Origin: Nymphaea colorata | Taxonomy: Eukaryota; Streptophyta; Magnoliopsida; Nymphaeales; Nymphaeaceae | Length of the DNA: 64,000 nucleotides | Reading direction: 5' to 3' | Assembly: GCF_008831285.2 (NCBI RefSeq) | Contig: NC_045141.1 | Span: 19,216,848-19,280,847, forward strand | Shown: positions 1 to 11,050 of the stretch, one piece after another | Layout: each line of letters opens with the position of its first letter | Numbering within the stretch: the stretch's first letter is position 1 | Notes under the pieces: model-generated | What the model saw: only the letters and a program-made list of their open reading frames with translations | Told to the model about the DNA's origin: nothing | Database searches by the model: none | Translations under genes and position numbers: made by a program

Positions 1-860
1 GTTCAGTTTTTTCTCCACCAAGTGCTCACGACAAGCAACCGAAGAAGGTTATCCTAAAAAGACAAACAAGGACCGACATATTCTAAAAAAAAAGTCTCTA
101 CAATTCATAGAAAAACATGCCAAAACAACATTCTAAAATGCTTAAACTTGTGAAGTTTACTTAATTTTACAGATATATGAAGTCGTTGAAAACCCAAAGA
201 ACTACATCCTAATGACAAGTGGATCCAGCGATTTTTTTGCAAGCTTGAAAATATTCAACTAAGTAGATTCACAACATAAAATTGGGTTTCAAGTTTAATT
301 GTGTGTGATTTTGCTAATAACAAGATTGATAGACCTTTTGGCATTCCTTATGTCATAAGTGAAATATACAAACTGTGGTTTCAGCATTGACCCTCCAACG
401 TGGATATCAAATCCATACTACACTGTAAAAAAAAGTGTAGATTTGAGGTTAAGTACAAGGATACTAAACCTTAACACCAATCCATTTAAGAAGTGTTCGT
501 AGCGCAGTCTTCCACAAATGATCAATTTGTTAACTACTTTATCGCTAGAAGAATCATTCGCCGACTTTCATTCTACCGTTCAATTGTGCGATATAGTTAA
601 CAAGAAGGTTAACACTTGTTAAAAAGAATAATTTACCGTCTCTATCACACAACACTTTATTAATGAAAAACAACATTTCTGGCACAAAGGATCTCCAAAT
701 CACACTACAAGTTCACCAATTAAATCCAAAACACACAAGAATTTCCAAAAACTTCAGGTAGGCACAAAATCAAACACAAGTAATGCTTCATTCGGCCGTG
801 CAAGGCTTCAGTCTGAAGCCGGCGCCGGCGCAGATGATTCATCCTAGTTCTTTGGCTTCT
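1..860. other. 3' flank of PAR1-A, no gene seen
   Basis: No convincing coding region is visible. From about position 360 the sequence is recognisably paralogous to the 3' flank of PAR1-C at about 15,450-15,930. Both contain the same run of short blocks, including the text around 'gcgcagtcttccacaaa' and 'aagaatttccaa'. The stretch is therefore the downstream flank of the duplicated PAR1 unit. The first 360 bases show nothing recognisable. Confidence 0.6.
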
Positions 861-907
861 TTTTGTGGTGGTCCTCATGATGATGCTACTTCCTGTCGTG
901 CTTCTTC

Positions 908-3498
908 TTATAGGTGCTCCTTCTTCTTATCGTGATCCTTCTTATGGTGTTTCTTCTTCGTTTTCTTACCCTCCTTCATCCTCTTATTCTTCTTATCCTT
1001 CTTCTTCTTTTTGTCTCTCCTTGTCACAGGCTTTCGACCAGGCCTTGATTTTCTTGCGGGCTGAGACGTTGGGGCGGGCATTGGCTTGGAACCTGGAGCT
1101 GGCTGTGAAGGTGAAGCTGGCCTTGATCCCGGTGCTGGTTGAGACGCTGGGGCGGGCATTGGCTTAGAACCTGGAGCTGGCTTGGAGCCAGGTGCTGGCT
1201 GCCAAGGTGACGTTGGCCTTGATCCCGTTGCTGGTTGAGACACTGGGGCTAGCACTGGGTCGGAACCTGGAGCTGGCTTGGAGGAAGGTGCTCTCTGGGA
1301 AGGTGACGCTAGCCTTGATCCTGGGGCTGGCATTGGCTCAGAACCAGGAACTGGCTTGGAGGCCGGTGCTGGCAGCGTAGGTGATGCTGGCCTTGATCCT
1401 GGGGCCGGCTTGGAACCTGGAGCTTGCTTGGAGCCAGGTGCTGGCAGCGAAGGTGATGCTGGCCTTGATCTTGGTGCCGGCTTGGAACCTGGGGCTGGCA
1501 CTGGCACAGGCTTGGAACCTGGAGCTGGCTTGGAGCCAGGTGCTAGCTGCGAAGGTGACGCTGGCTTTGAGCATGGGGCTAGCACTGGCCTAGAACGTGG
1601 GGCCAGCTCGAAGGCAGGTGCTGCTTACGAAGGTGATGTTGGCCTTGATCCTGGTGCAGGTTGAGATGCTGGGGCCGACATCGGCTCAGAACCTGGAGCT
1701 GGTTCGAAGGCAGGTGTTGGCTGCGAAGGTGACGCCGGCATTGATCCAGGTGCTGGCCGAGACACTGGGGCCGGCACCGGCTCAGAACCTGGAGTGGGCT
1801 TGGAGGCAGGTGCTGGCTGCGAAGGTGACGCTGGCCCTGATCTTGGTGCTGGCTGAGACGCTGGGGCCAGCACCGGCTCAGAACCTAGAGCTGGCTCGGA
1901 GACAGGTGATGGCTGCGAAGGTGACGCTGGCCCTGATCCTGGTACTGGCCGAGACGCTGGACCTGGCTGGGAGGCAGGTGCTGGCTGCGAAGGTGATGCT
2001 GGCCTTGATCCTGGCTCGGAGGCTGGTGTTGGCTGCGAAGATGACGCTGGGGCCGGCTCGGAGGCAGCTGCTGGCTGCGAAGATGACGCTGGGGCCGGCT
2101 CGGAGGCAGCTGCTGGCTGCGAAGATGACGCTGGCCCTGATCTTGGTGCTGGCCGAGACGCTGGGGCTGGCACTGGCCCAAAACCTGGAGCTGGCTCGAA
2201 GGTAGGTGCTGGCTGCGAAGATGACGCTGGCCCTGATCTTGGTGCTGGCCGAGACGCTGGGGCTGGCACTGGCTCAGAACCTGGAGCTGGCTCGAAGGTA
2301 GGTGCTGGCTGCGAAGGTGACGCTGGCCCTGATCTTGGTGTTGGCCGGGACGCTGGGGCCGGCACCGGCTCAGAACCTGGAGCTGGCTCGGAGGCAGGTG
2401 CTGGATGCGAAGGTGACGCTGGCCCTGATCCTGGTGCTGGCCGAGACGCTGGGGCCAGCACCGGCTCGGAACCTGGAGCTGGCTCGGAGGCAGGTGTTGG
2501 CTTCGACCCTGATCCTGGTGCTGGCCGAGACGTTGGGGCCGGCATCGGCTCAGAACTTGGAGCTGGCTCAGAGGCAGGTGCTGGCTGCGAAGATGGCGCT
2601 GGCCCTGATCCTGGTGCTGAACGAGACGCTGGGGCCAACACTGGCTCAGAACTTGGAGCTGGCTCGGAGGCAGGTGCTGGCTGCGAAGATGACGCCAACC
2701 CTGATCCTGGTGCAGGTCAAGATGCTGGGGCTGACACCGGCTCAAAACCTGGAGCTGGCTCGGAGGCAAGTGCTGGCTGCGAAGATGACGCCGGCCCTGA
2801 TCCTGGTGCGGGTCGAGATGCTGGGGCCGACACCGGCTCAGAACCTGGAGCTGGCTCGGAGGCAGGTGCTGGCTGCGAAGATGACGCTGGCCCTGATCCT
2901 GGTGCTAGCCGAGACGCTAGGGCTGAAACCGGCTCAAAACCTGGAGCTGGCTCGGAGGCAGGTGCTGGCTGCGAAGATGAAGCTGGCACTAATCTTGGTG
3001 TTGGCTGAGATGATGGGGCCGACATCAGCTCAGAACCTGGAGCTGGTTTGGGGGCAGGTGCTGGCTGCGAAGGTGACGCTGGCCCTGATCCTGGCTCAGA
3101 GGCAGGTGTTGGCCGCCAAGTTGACTCTAGGGCCGACACCGGCTCAAAACTTGGAGCTGGCTCGGAGGCAGGTGCTGGCTGCGAAGATGACGCCTGATTT
3201 TGGTGTTGGTTGAGATGAGGGGGCCGACACAGGCTCAAAACCTCGAGCTGGTTTGGAGGTAGGTGTTGGCTGCGAAGTTGCCGCTGGCCTTGATCCTGAT
3301 GCTGACTCTGGGCTGGTTTGGAACCTCACGCTTGTTTCGAACTATATATGAGCTACTTATTGTAGAATAATATTTAAGCATTTCATGACAATATATATGC
3401 ATATATATAAATATATATTTACCGTAAACACACTGAATTGCCAACATGGAAGCGATGAAAATGGTAAGTATTGCTGCAAGGCCTCGAGGACCCGCCAT
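908..3498 (-). pseudogene. PAR1-A: PAR1-family relic, signal-peptide exon joined to a giant repeat exon
   Basis: Exon 1 (3498-3423, 76 nt) encodes a signal peptide starting MAGPRGLAA and ending QCVYG. It is nearly identical to exon 1 of PAR1-C and ends at the equivalent GT donor in the same phase. The cysteine-rich middle exon of PAR1-C is absent. A phase-compatible acceptor at about 3308-3310 would join exon 1 directly to a long exon of 32-residue Pro/Ala/Ser/Gly/Glu repeats. That exon ends in a Lys/His-rich tail (stop at 908-910). The repeat frame is interrupted: it shifts once between about 3144 and 3238, and it has in-frame stops at 2717 and 1625, the first consistent with a CGA-to-TGA change. 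I infer a decaying gene that could at best make a short secreted proline-rich peptide. PAR1 (photoassimilate-responsive) proteins are small secreted cysteine-rich plant proteins of unknown biochemical role. The exon 1 homology is certain; the acceptor and the loss of function are inference. Confidence 0.75.
1060..3305. repeat. 96-bp coding minisatellite, about 23 copies
   Basis: The unit is 96 bp, so it adds exactly 32 codons per copy. On the minus strand it reads as variants of APASEPAPGSEP plus VPAPASRPAPGSGPASPSQP. On the plus strand each copy carries 'ggtgctggctgcgaaggtga' and later 'cagaacctggagctggctcg'. Some copies are shortened, for example near 1980-2110 and 2490-2520, and point differences are scattered. 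Purifying pressure on the frame is not obvious, because stops occur. The same array, with about 5-6 copies, recurs at 11,060-11,600. Confidence 0.9.
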
Positions 3499-3570
3499 GG
3501 CGGACACCTCCCAAATAGAAGAGGATCAAGGAATCGCTTGCGACGGCCTTTTGTTTGGGATATAGGGTGG

Positions 3571-3580
3571 TACTTATAAG
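3571..3580 (-). promoter_or_regulatory. TATA box of PAR1-A
   Basis: On the minus strand this reads CTTATAAGTA, about 75 bp upstream of the exon 1 ATG. The same element lies at the same place before PAR1-B (11,840-11,847) and PAR1-C (17,181-17,188). The promoter core was therefore copied with the gene. Confidence 0.6.
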
Positions 3581-3613
3581 CGTTTATGCCCAGACTTGGT
3601 CATCGATAGGCAA

Positions 3614-3630
3614 GCAGTCGACGTGACTGC
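3614..3630. promoter_or_regulatory. Conserved 17-bp inverted repeat with ACGT core upstream of PAR1-A
   Basis: The sequence GCAGTCGACGTGACTGC has 6-bp perfect inverted arms around GACGT. It sits about 40 bp upstream of the TATA box. An identical copy is found upstream of PAR1-B (11,883-11,899); in PAR1-C (17,223-17,239) one arm is changed. ACGT cores are typical of bZIP sites. Function is inferred. Confidence 0.4.
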
Positions 3631-3794
3631 GAGTTACGAGTTCTTGAAATGTGTGAACGTGATAAGTTCTTCAAGTAAGACTTGCCATACATTGGACAAA
3701 CCAGAATGATCAGGTAGCGGAGAACTATGTAGGTCAATCTAATGGCGTGCACGTACACTTTAATGGCATGTACGTACATCAAGTGACAAGTGTC

Positions 3795-3796
<2 letters not shown>

Positions 3797-3869
<73 letters not shown>
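3797..3869. repeat. (AT)n(AG)n microsatellite
   Basis: A run of AT dinucleotides passes directly into a run of AG dinucleotides in the PAR1-A upstream region. Related AT or GA tracts lie at the same place upstream of PAR1-B (about 12,045-12,093) and PAR1-C (17,356-17,397). Confidence 0.9.
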
Positions 3870-3871
<2 letters not shown>

Positions 3872-3879
3872 CATTAGTA

Positions 3880-5827
3880 AGTTGTTTTTGGCGAATGCAA
3901 CCATGTAAGTTTGCATAAAATTTAAAAGGGGAAAAATGACCTTTTTGGGTCTACTTTCTTGTCCTTAATTTTAGAAAACAAGGCCAATTTTTTTCTATTT
4001 CTCTAACTAGGGTCTTGTTTCTTAAAAATATATATCAAATAAGGGCGTTAGCTAAACTCTATTGACGCGGTAAGCAAACAAAAGGTTGTTATATAGTAAT
4101 AGCGGGCAATGTTTGGAATCGGAAATTGCATTAGACATCTTTCGTTTCCCAAAAGATTTTCTTTCGACCCTCTTATTTGATATTCTTAAAAAAAAATCGG
4201 GCATTGATTAAAAATCACAAAGTGGCAATCCATTTTTATGACTATAAGCAAAAGATGGGACAAAATAGGCATTGTCCTTGAAAAATAATTGAGAAAGATA
4301 TTGTATACAGGCCTTCCAGCATTCTCAACTGTGTTCACGCATAATGCTACCAAAAAAATACTTTCTTTCTACGCCCCTACATATTTCACATTCTTATTAT
4401 AAAAAAAACTTAGCTATTAGACGCCTAGGCAGCGACACCTAGTGATGTCAATGGATCAGATATCCGTTCGAATTGCCTTTAAAAAATCGGATATGGCAAG
4501 CAATTTAACATCCAAATAAGAAAATCGGATCGGACTCAGATTTAAGAAATAACATCAGATCGGATTTAGATTCAGTTCTAAGTAAATAACCGATCGGATA
4601 CGAGTTCGGATTCGGATTAAGTTTTAAGTAAATATCCAATCAAATAGTTCACCATCTTAACAAGTATGAATCAGAATCCTGAGTTGATATTTGAATCCGA
4701 ATTACAGCTTGATATCCGAATCTGATATTGGTAGTCCCTGTTTTATGACTATAAGTGAAAGATGGGACAAAATAAGCGTTGTCTTTAAAAAGTAATTGAG
4801 ACAGATATTTTATATAGGCCTTCCAGCATTCTCAACTGTGTTGACGCATAAACTTAGCTATTAGACGCCTAGGCAGCGACACCTCAATCCGAGAAGTCCT
4901 TTGTGATGAATGAGGGAGGGATATGATATCTCTACTTTGTTTTCAATAACAAGAGGTTGACTCCGGGCGAGAGGAAGTGTGGTGGAAGGTAGCTGTGAGA
5001 AAATAATGACACACTATGAGATCAAAAGTTTTGGGTTATTTATTATGTCATTTTACTTGTGACACAATATCAGAAAATATTTGCACCTTTGAGTATAAGA
5101 TATATCAAAAGCTCATTTACTTAGATTTAGTAAAAAAATAGCAAAATTGCGACCATGTTCTTGAAAAGACCGAATTTTCCATTCATAAATCCTATGTCAT
5201 ATAATACTTGAAAGTATGGTCACAACTCATGGTTAAATTCTAAAAAAGATCGTGCAAGTTAAGTTTAACATAGAATTAGATAGACAATTTGAAACATCTT
5301 ACTAATGGATTAATTGTCCTAGTCACTAATATTTTTAAGGTTATATATCAAAAACTATTAGTGAGCGGGTTTCAGTTATATCAAATCAGGAGCTTGTGCT
5401 TGGTTATTGCAATGGTATCAAAGTCACTTCGACACTGGAATTTAAAGTCTCACGTGCATGGATGCATGAGCTTTAAGGAGATGGATTGTAACACTTCACT
5501 CAAAAGTTTTATCCTATATTTAAGACTTTAAAGAATCTTGGAGAAATTATAAGAGAGTTGGCTGAGTGATTGATTGTCATGGTTTCTAACTTTTTTTTTA
5601 GGAATTGAAGTGAAGTTGTTAGGAGGGTTAGTTCGAATATGCCAACTGAGAGTCCATTCTCTGTACGAGAGTGATGCAGGATATTACATAATTTGACGAT
5701 CAGACGGTCGATATGAAATTGTAAATATACAAGTCAAATTATTTTATAGAAAAGTTCGAAATACACTACAAAGGATGGATGGAGGAAGAAAAAGGAAGAA
5801 GAAAGAAATGAAGTAAAAAATTATGAA
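3880..5827. other. Intergenic block shared by the three duplicated units
   Basis: No gene is seen. The sequence aligns by eye with 12,130-13,735, and its last 900 bases also align with 17,420-18,345. Shared landmarks include 'aagttgtttttggc', 'gcctaggcagcgacacct' and 'ggatgcatg'. Inside this copy a segment of about 200 bp occurs twice (about 4,223-4,440 and 4,727-4,890), on either side of the insertion listed separately. Short open frames in the block are not conserved between copies. Confidence 0.7.
4441..4735. repeat. Repeat insertion rich in GGATnCGAAT motifs
   Basis: These 295 bp are absent from the equivalent place in the middle unit (about 12,745). They are full of 'atcggat' and 'atccgaat' variants and begin with 'agtgatgtcaatggatc'. 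A similar stretch at about 36,600-37,020 ends in 'attgacatccct', the reverse complement of the start motif. I infer a dispersed non-autonomous element; its class is not established. Confidence 0.45.
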
Positions 5828-6673
5828 AGCTTTCAAGTGCAGAAGGCCATCTTAGTTCAGTCGACACAAGATAAGGCGCCATACATGGCAAACATAACAT
5901 ATATGGAACCATGAAATTCCTTTCGTTTGCTTGAGCTCTGCGTTGCATGATTTATTGCTCTCCATACAAAACCTAAAACCAGACGTTCCAAACAGGCATC
6001 GCACTATAAAGATGAAGTAAGAACCATCAAGACAGACGATAAACAGGCGTATCATCTACCGGACAGATGCTGGACTACAATGTCAGGCAAGAAACATGAA
6101 AAATATTACAAACTCTATAAAAATTTATTGCACCAACAAAGTATTCCGTTTGAGCTAGAATCTCAGAATGTTTCTCAGTAAACGGTAAGGGAAAGAGTAT
6201 CAGGGCCAAGGCCTGGATTTACCATTCAGCCTATTCAAGAGGGGAAACCACAGAACACACCGTTTCTCAATAGCTCAACCACAGAAAGATTTCAGTTTAT
6301 CACTTTAACATCACGCATGCGAACATCTAAAAGGAAATATCGGAGATTTTAACAATACGATCGGACAGACCACCAGATCAGCTCTTATGCAGCTGATCAG
6401 CATTAGCACTTACTTCCCACTTTCATTTACAGAGATAGATATATTTTGTGCTGATTTATTATATATATATATATAGATAGTATAGACAAACTTTCATCTC
6501 TGCGCCACTTTGCTTCGTTTCGATAACCCACCGTAAGTAATAAACCACATGACCAACCTAGGTCACAAGGTCTTTTCAAACAAACAAAATACACCCAAAA
6601 TCCTTTTATTTCCAAGGCCAGTAAAACACTTCCATCGCCAACATGGATACACAAGCCCTCTCTATCTGCTTAA

Positions 6674-6713
<40 letters not shown>

Positions 6714-7200
6714 CCCTTTCGTTTTCAAGAAAACAGAATAGAGAGAAGAACACAATCATGCTTTCCCACAAGAAAAAAATCGAGTTTCTGTACACAAACT
6801 TACAATTTCTCCTTTGACAAACATCCGAGAAAATTATGGCAGGTAACGTAAGAGTTTTCCAGCAAATACTGTACGTGTTGGTTAAGCAAAAGGAAAACCA
6901 ACACCAGAGGGGATCTCACAAAACCTCTTCTGTTAGGCGTCATCTATAATCACGAACATGAGACATGAAAGATGGTCTAGTTGCGATCCCCAAAATGAAC
7001 AAAATAAGCCCTAAGTAAATCGAGTTTCACATGTTTTTATTCTTATAATTATTTTTCTACATGGTTAGGAACCACTTTTTAGAAACAAAAAGGCAAATTA
7101 ACATGTGTCCTTCAGATTTGGCTAACCAAATAATTTAGTTCCATTTATTTTAATTTAATGTTTTGCTGTTTCAACCAGCAGACATGGAAAGCAACATCGT
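5828..7200 (-). pseudogene. Fragment of the BSK gene 3' region (3' flank plus intron 9), exon 10 missing
   Basis: The segment is paralogous to 20,849-23,009. It starts at 'gaaagctttcaagtgcagaa' (compare 20,849) and ends inside BSK intron 9 at 'gacatggaaagcaacatcgt' (compare 22,991-23,009). The stretch corresponding to about 22,025-22,810, which includes coding exon 10, is absent: the text passes from 'aggccctaagta'-like sequence straight to 'cacatgtttttattctt'. No coding sequence remains. A (TA)n tract at 6,676-6,713 is longer than its counterpart near 21,712. The fragment is broken on the right by the copia element. Confidence 0.8.
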
Positions 7201-7436
7201 TGTGAAGTTAACACTAAGGAAAAAGAAGAAGAGGCTCAACAAGAAGGATCGTATTTTCTGTATATTGTTATTGATAACTTTCTATCTTAATATACATGGT
7301 AGCAAGAATTTAGGGATATGGAGTTACAACGGATTCTCAGTTACAACAGAATTGGAAACAATATCTTGACTAATAAAGAAGATTTTATCTTCAAAATTCA
7401 AACTGTTTCGGTAGCCATCCTGCTAGTCATCGTACA
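7201..7436 (-). repeat. 3' LTR of the copia fossil
   Basis: In the element's orientation the segment starts TGTACGATGAC and ends TTAACTTCACA, the TG...CA ends expected of an LTR. It is preceded by a purine-rich tract (TTTTGAGGGGGAG) that fits a polypurine tract. Comparison with BSK intron 9 (to 23,009) places the outer boundary exactly at 7,200/7,201. No second LTR was recognised, so an age from LTR divergence cannot be given. Confidence 0.75.
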
Positions 7437-10400
7437 CTCCCCCTCAAAATGGAGGGTACAGATCTGTGACACCCAACTTGGCCTTCAAGCTTTGAAACAT
7501 ATCCCTGCCCAATGGTTTTGTGAAAATATTAGCCAGTTGCAATGACGTGGATACATGCTGAGGTTGAATTGTTTTTTGTTGAACCTTCTCTCGAACAAAA
7601 TGACAATCCAATTTTATATGTTTTGTTTTTATATGTTTTGTTCGTTCATGAAAAACTGAATTTTTGGAGATATACAAGGCTGCTTGATTGTCACAATATA
7701 GGCTTATTGGTTTGTGATGGTGTACATCTGAATCCTTTAATAGTGCCTTCAACCATACAATTTCGCATGCAGCAGTAGTCATCGCTCGATATTCCGCTTC
7801 TACGGATGATCTGGCTACGATAGATTGCTTCTTTGACTTCCATGAGATTGGACTTTTGCTAAGAAAAACCACAAAACCACTTACTGATTTTCGACTTGAA
7901 GGACAGGTCGGCCAATCAGAATCACAATACGCTCTTAACTGCATTTCACTAGATGATGATAGAAAGATACCTTTTTCAGGAGATGATTTTAAGTATCTTA
8001 GTATGCGAAGAGCTGCTTCATAATGTGGAAGTCATGGTGATTGCATGAATTGACTTAACGTATAAATTGAATATGTTATCTTTGGACGAGTAATGGTCAA
8101 ATAAATCAAGCACCCTACTAACCTTCGATACATAGTTGGATCTTTAATCGGTTCACCTTCATTTGGAGTTAGTTTCAGTTTTTGATCCATAGGAAAATCA
8201 GCTGGTTTTGCTCCTAATAGACCAGTGTCAGAAAGAATCTCCAATGCATACTTTGATTTAAAAATATCCCAGATGGCGCTCGAGCAACCTCAATTCCTAG
8301 AAAATACTTGAGATTTCCTAGATCTTTTATATGGAATCTGGAGTGTAAAAAGGTCTTGATTGAAGAAATACCTTGCTCATCATTACCTGTAATAATAAGA
8401 TCATCAACATACACTAGGATATCAATAAACTGATTTCCAGAATGTTGAGTGAATAACGTGTAATCTGCATTGGATTGAATAAAATGAGCATCCTTAAGGG
8501 CAGTCATAAGCTTGTGAAACGAGTTACGTGGTGATTGTTTAAGTCCGTATAAGGACTTATGGAGGCGACAAATAGTAGTACTGGAATACTCCCCCTCACG
8601 AAGAAGGCCTGGAGGAATGGTTATATAAACTTCTTCCTGCAGCTCCCCATGTATGAATGCATTACTAACGTCTATTTGATATATGGGTCATTGACGAGTT
8701 GTAGCAACTGCAAGTAAAGTCCTCATGGTAGTAAGCTTTGCAACTGGAGCAAAAGTCTCATGAAAATCGATGCCCTCAATTTGTGTATACCCTTTTGCGA
8801 CAAGTCGAGCTTTGTAGCGTTCAATGGTACCATCAGACCTCCGTTTGACTTTATATACCCAACGACATCCAATTGGGTTTTTAGTTGGAGGTAGGGTAGT
8901 AAGGGACCAGGTGGTATTTTGTTGGAGAGCATAGATCTCATCAGCCATAGCTTGGCGCCAGTGTTGATGTTGCACCGCTTCCGCATACTAGCTAGGTTCA
9001 GCATCACTCAAAATAGAGGTTAAAAATGCAAAGTGTTGTGGGGAAAACTTAGAATGGTAAAGATAATTTTGAATGGGATACCGTGTACCTAAAGATGGCA
9101 TCATGGAGTGAGGATCCTTAGGCGGCGAATATGATACCATCACGTTTGAGCACACATTCTGATTAAGATATGAAGGTGGGTGTCTTGGGTGACTTGATTT
9201 TCGTATAGTGGGCTCAGGTTTGGATGAAATAGAAGAATTATGATGATTGGCTGGTTCAGTAGGAACGAGATGGGTAGGTGCAATGGGTGGCGACATTGGA
9301 GGAGCTGGCTCATGCGCACTCACAATTGGAGAGTCACGTTCTTCACTCATGTAGTCTTCTTGTGGTGTTGGCAGCATAGGTGAGTTCAAACCATCATCAT
9401 TTTGAAATTGGAATGGGAACCGGTCTTCATAAAATACTACATCGCGACTTATAAAAACTTCTTTGGAGTTAAGATTATAGACTTTATATCCTTTTTTATT
9501 TTAAGGATATCCTACAAAAATGCATCTATATGCACGTGTGGTAAATTTATCTCGGTGTACACTCATATTTCGAGCATAACATAGACATCCAAAGACACGC
9601 AAATCTTCATAGGTGAGTTTTTTATGAAACAAGAGTTCAAAAGGAGATTTATTATTCAAAATAAGGGATTGGAGACAATTAATCAAGAATGTGGCTGTTA
9701 AAATACATTCGCCCCAAAACTTAATAGGTAAGTGCATGAAAACGAAGCGCTCGGGAAACTTCAAGTAAGTGGCGCTGTTTTCTTTCAACTCTTCCATTTT
9801 GTTGCGGTGTCGCAACACATGAAGTTTGGTGTTCTATCCCATGTGTATAAAAAAATTCTGGCATATTATTTGCTATAAATTCTGAACCATTGTCACTTCG
9901 AAGACATTTAATTTTGGTGTAAAATTGGTTTTCTACCATAGCATGGAACCGAGTGAAACAAGAAAAAGTTTCAGACTTAAAGTGCATCAAGAAGACCTAA
10001 GTTGCAGGAGAGAAATCATCAACTATAGTGAGGAAGTAGTGTGCTCCAGTGTGTGAGGGCGTGGGCAGTGAAGCAATGCAAATGGGAAACTCGCTCTACT
10101 ACTACTATGAGAAAAGGACAAGTGAGAGAACTTAGCTTTATGACAAGCATCACATAAAAATTCATGCTTGGAAATGAGAACATCAGAATTCAAAGATTGA
10201 GTCTTGTCAAATGACGGGTGTCCAAGTCTCATATGCCAAACATGAGATTTATTAAGGGAAGAAACAGAAATAGCATGAGAACTGGCCGGTAATCGTAGAT
10301 GGTACAATCCGCTGCATAAGCTACCCACTCCAATCAGCCTCTTCGACAAACGGTCCTAAAAGAGTCAACAAGATGAGAGAAAAACAGCCGCATAGTCAAT

Positions 10401-11050
10401 GGTTTTGGTGAGTTTAGGAATTGACAATAGATTGTATTTAAATTCTGATATGTAAAGGACGTCTATAAGTATGAGGTTTGGCTGGAGTTTTATCGTTCAT
10501 GTATGAGTAGCTGAAAGTTGCTGGCCATTTGAAAGATTAATAAGGCGAACTTTGGGTAGAGGAATGACATTGGACATCAAGTGAAGTTGGGGAGTCATAT
10601 GGTCTGAGGCTCCGGTATCAATAATCCATGGTAAATGATGGGAGGAATTGAGTATATGCTTACCTGCGACGTTTGCAGCAGCAGGTTTGTCATCAGCACT
10701 AAGCCATGCCGTTAATTTACTGATTTGATCTTCAGTCAGCTGAGAGAGAACTGTTGCAGCAATAGTAACATTTGCCGAGGATCCATTTTGAGTGTGTCCG
10801 CCTAGCCATTTCAGGTGAAGCTCTAGATTTTGGATGATTAGGCGGGTAGCCATGTAATGCATGACAGCATGCTTGGATATGCCCAAGTTGTCCACAATGG
10901 TCACATTTTGGACGTGGACTGTTACTCGTGTACTGTTGTCCTCTTGGCTGAAAATTTTTGTTATAAGAAGGTAACGAGTTTACTGCTAAAGCAGTATTTT
11001 CAGAACTCAAGAGCTGCAGAACTAGTAGTCACCGAGTTTCCTCTTGCAGC
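7201..11050 (-). mobile_element. Ty1/copia LTR retrotransposon fossil
   Basis: Minus-strand open segments carry copia parts in the family order. A gag zinc knuckle (CDHCGQLGH) lies near 10,880-10,935 and a protease signature (IDTGASDHM) near 10,595-10,625. A pre-integrase histidine/cysteine region (HMRLGHPSF, CDACHKAKF) lies near 10,130-10,260. The integrase core (RSDNGSEF, QQNGRVERK) is near 9,770-9,915. Reverse transcriptase ([20 protein letters not shown]) falls within 8,390-8,975. RNase H with its closing ANIFTKPLG motif is at 7,444-7,944. Gag, protease, integrase, RT, RNase H is the Ty1/copia order. One LTR is recognised at the 3' end. The element is broken, with roughly ten interruptions or fewer in its coding region, and looks old. 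It is inserted in the BSK-derived fragment on its left side and abuts the PAR1-B repeat array on its right side. Confidence 0.92.

Noticed and set aside
2302-3213. 303-codon plus-strand open frame through the array
   Set aside because: It is the antisense shadow of the minisatellite. Gene homology (signal peptide, promoter, tail) lies on the minus strand.
1060-3305. Regularly spaced repeats suggesting a CRISPR-like array
   Set aside because: The repeats are contiguous 96-bp units with no spacers, coding in phase with a PAR1 exon, in a plant genome. It is a minisatellite.
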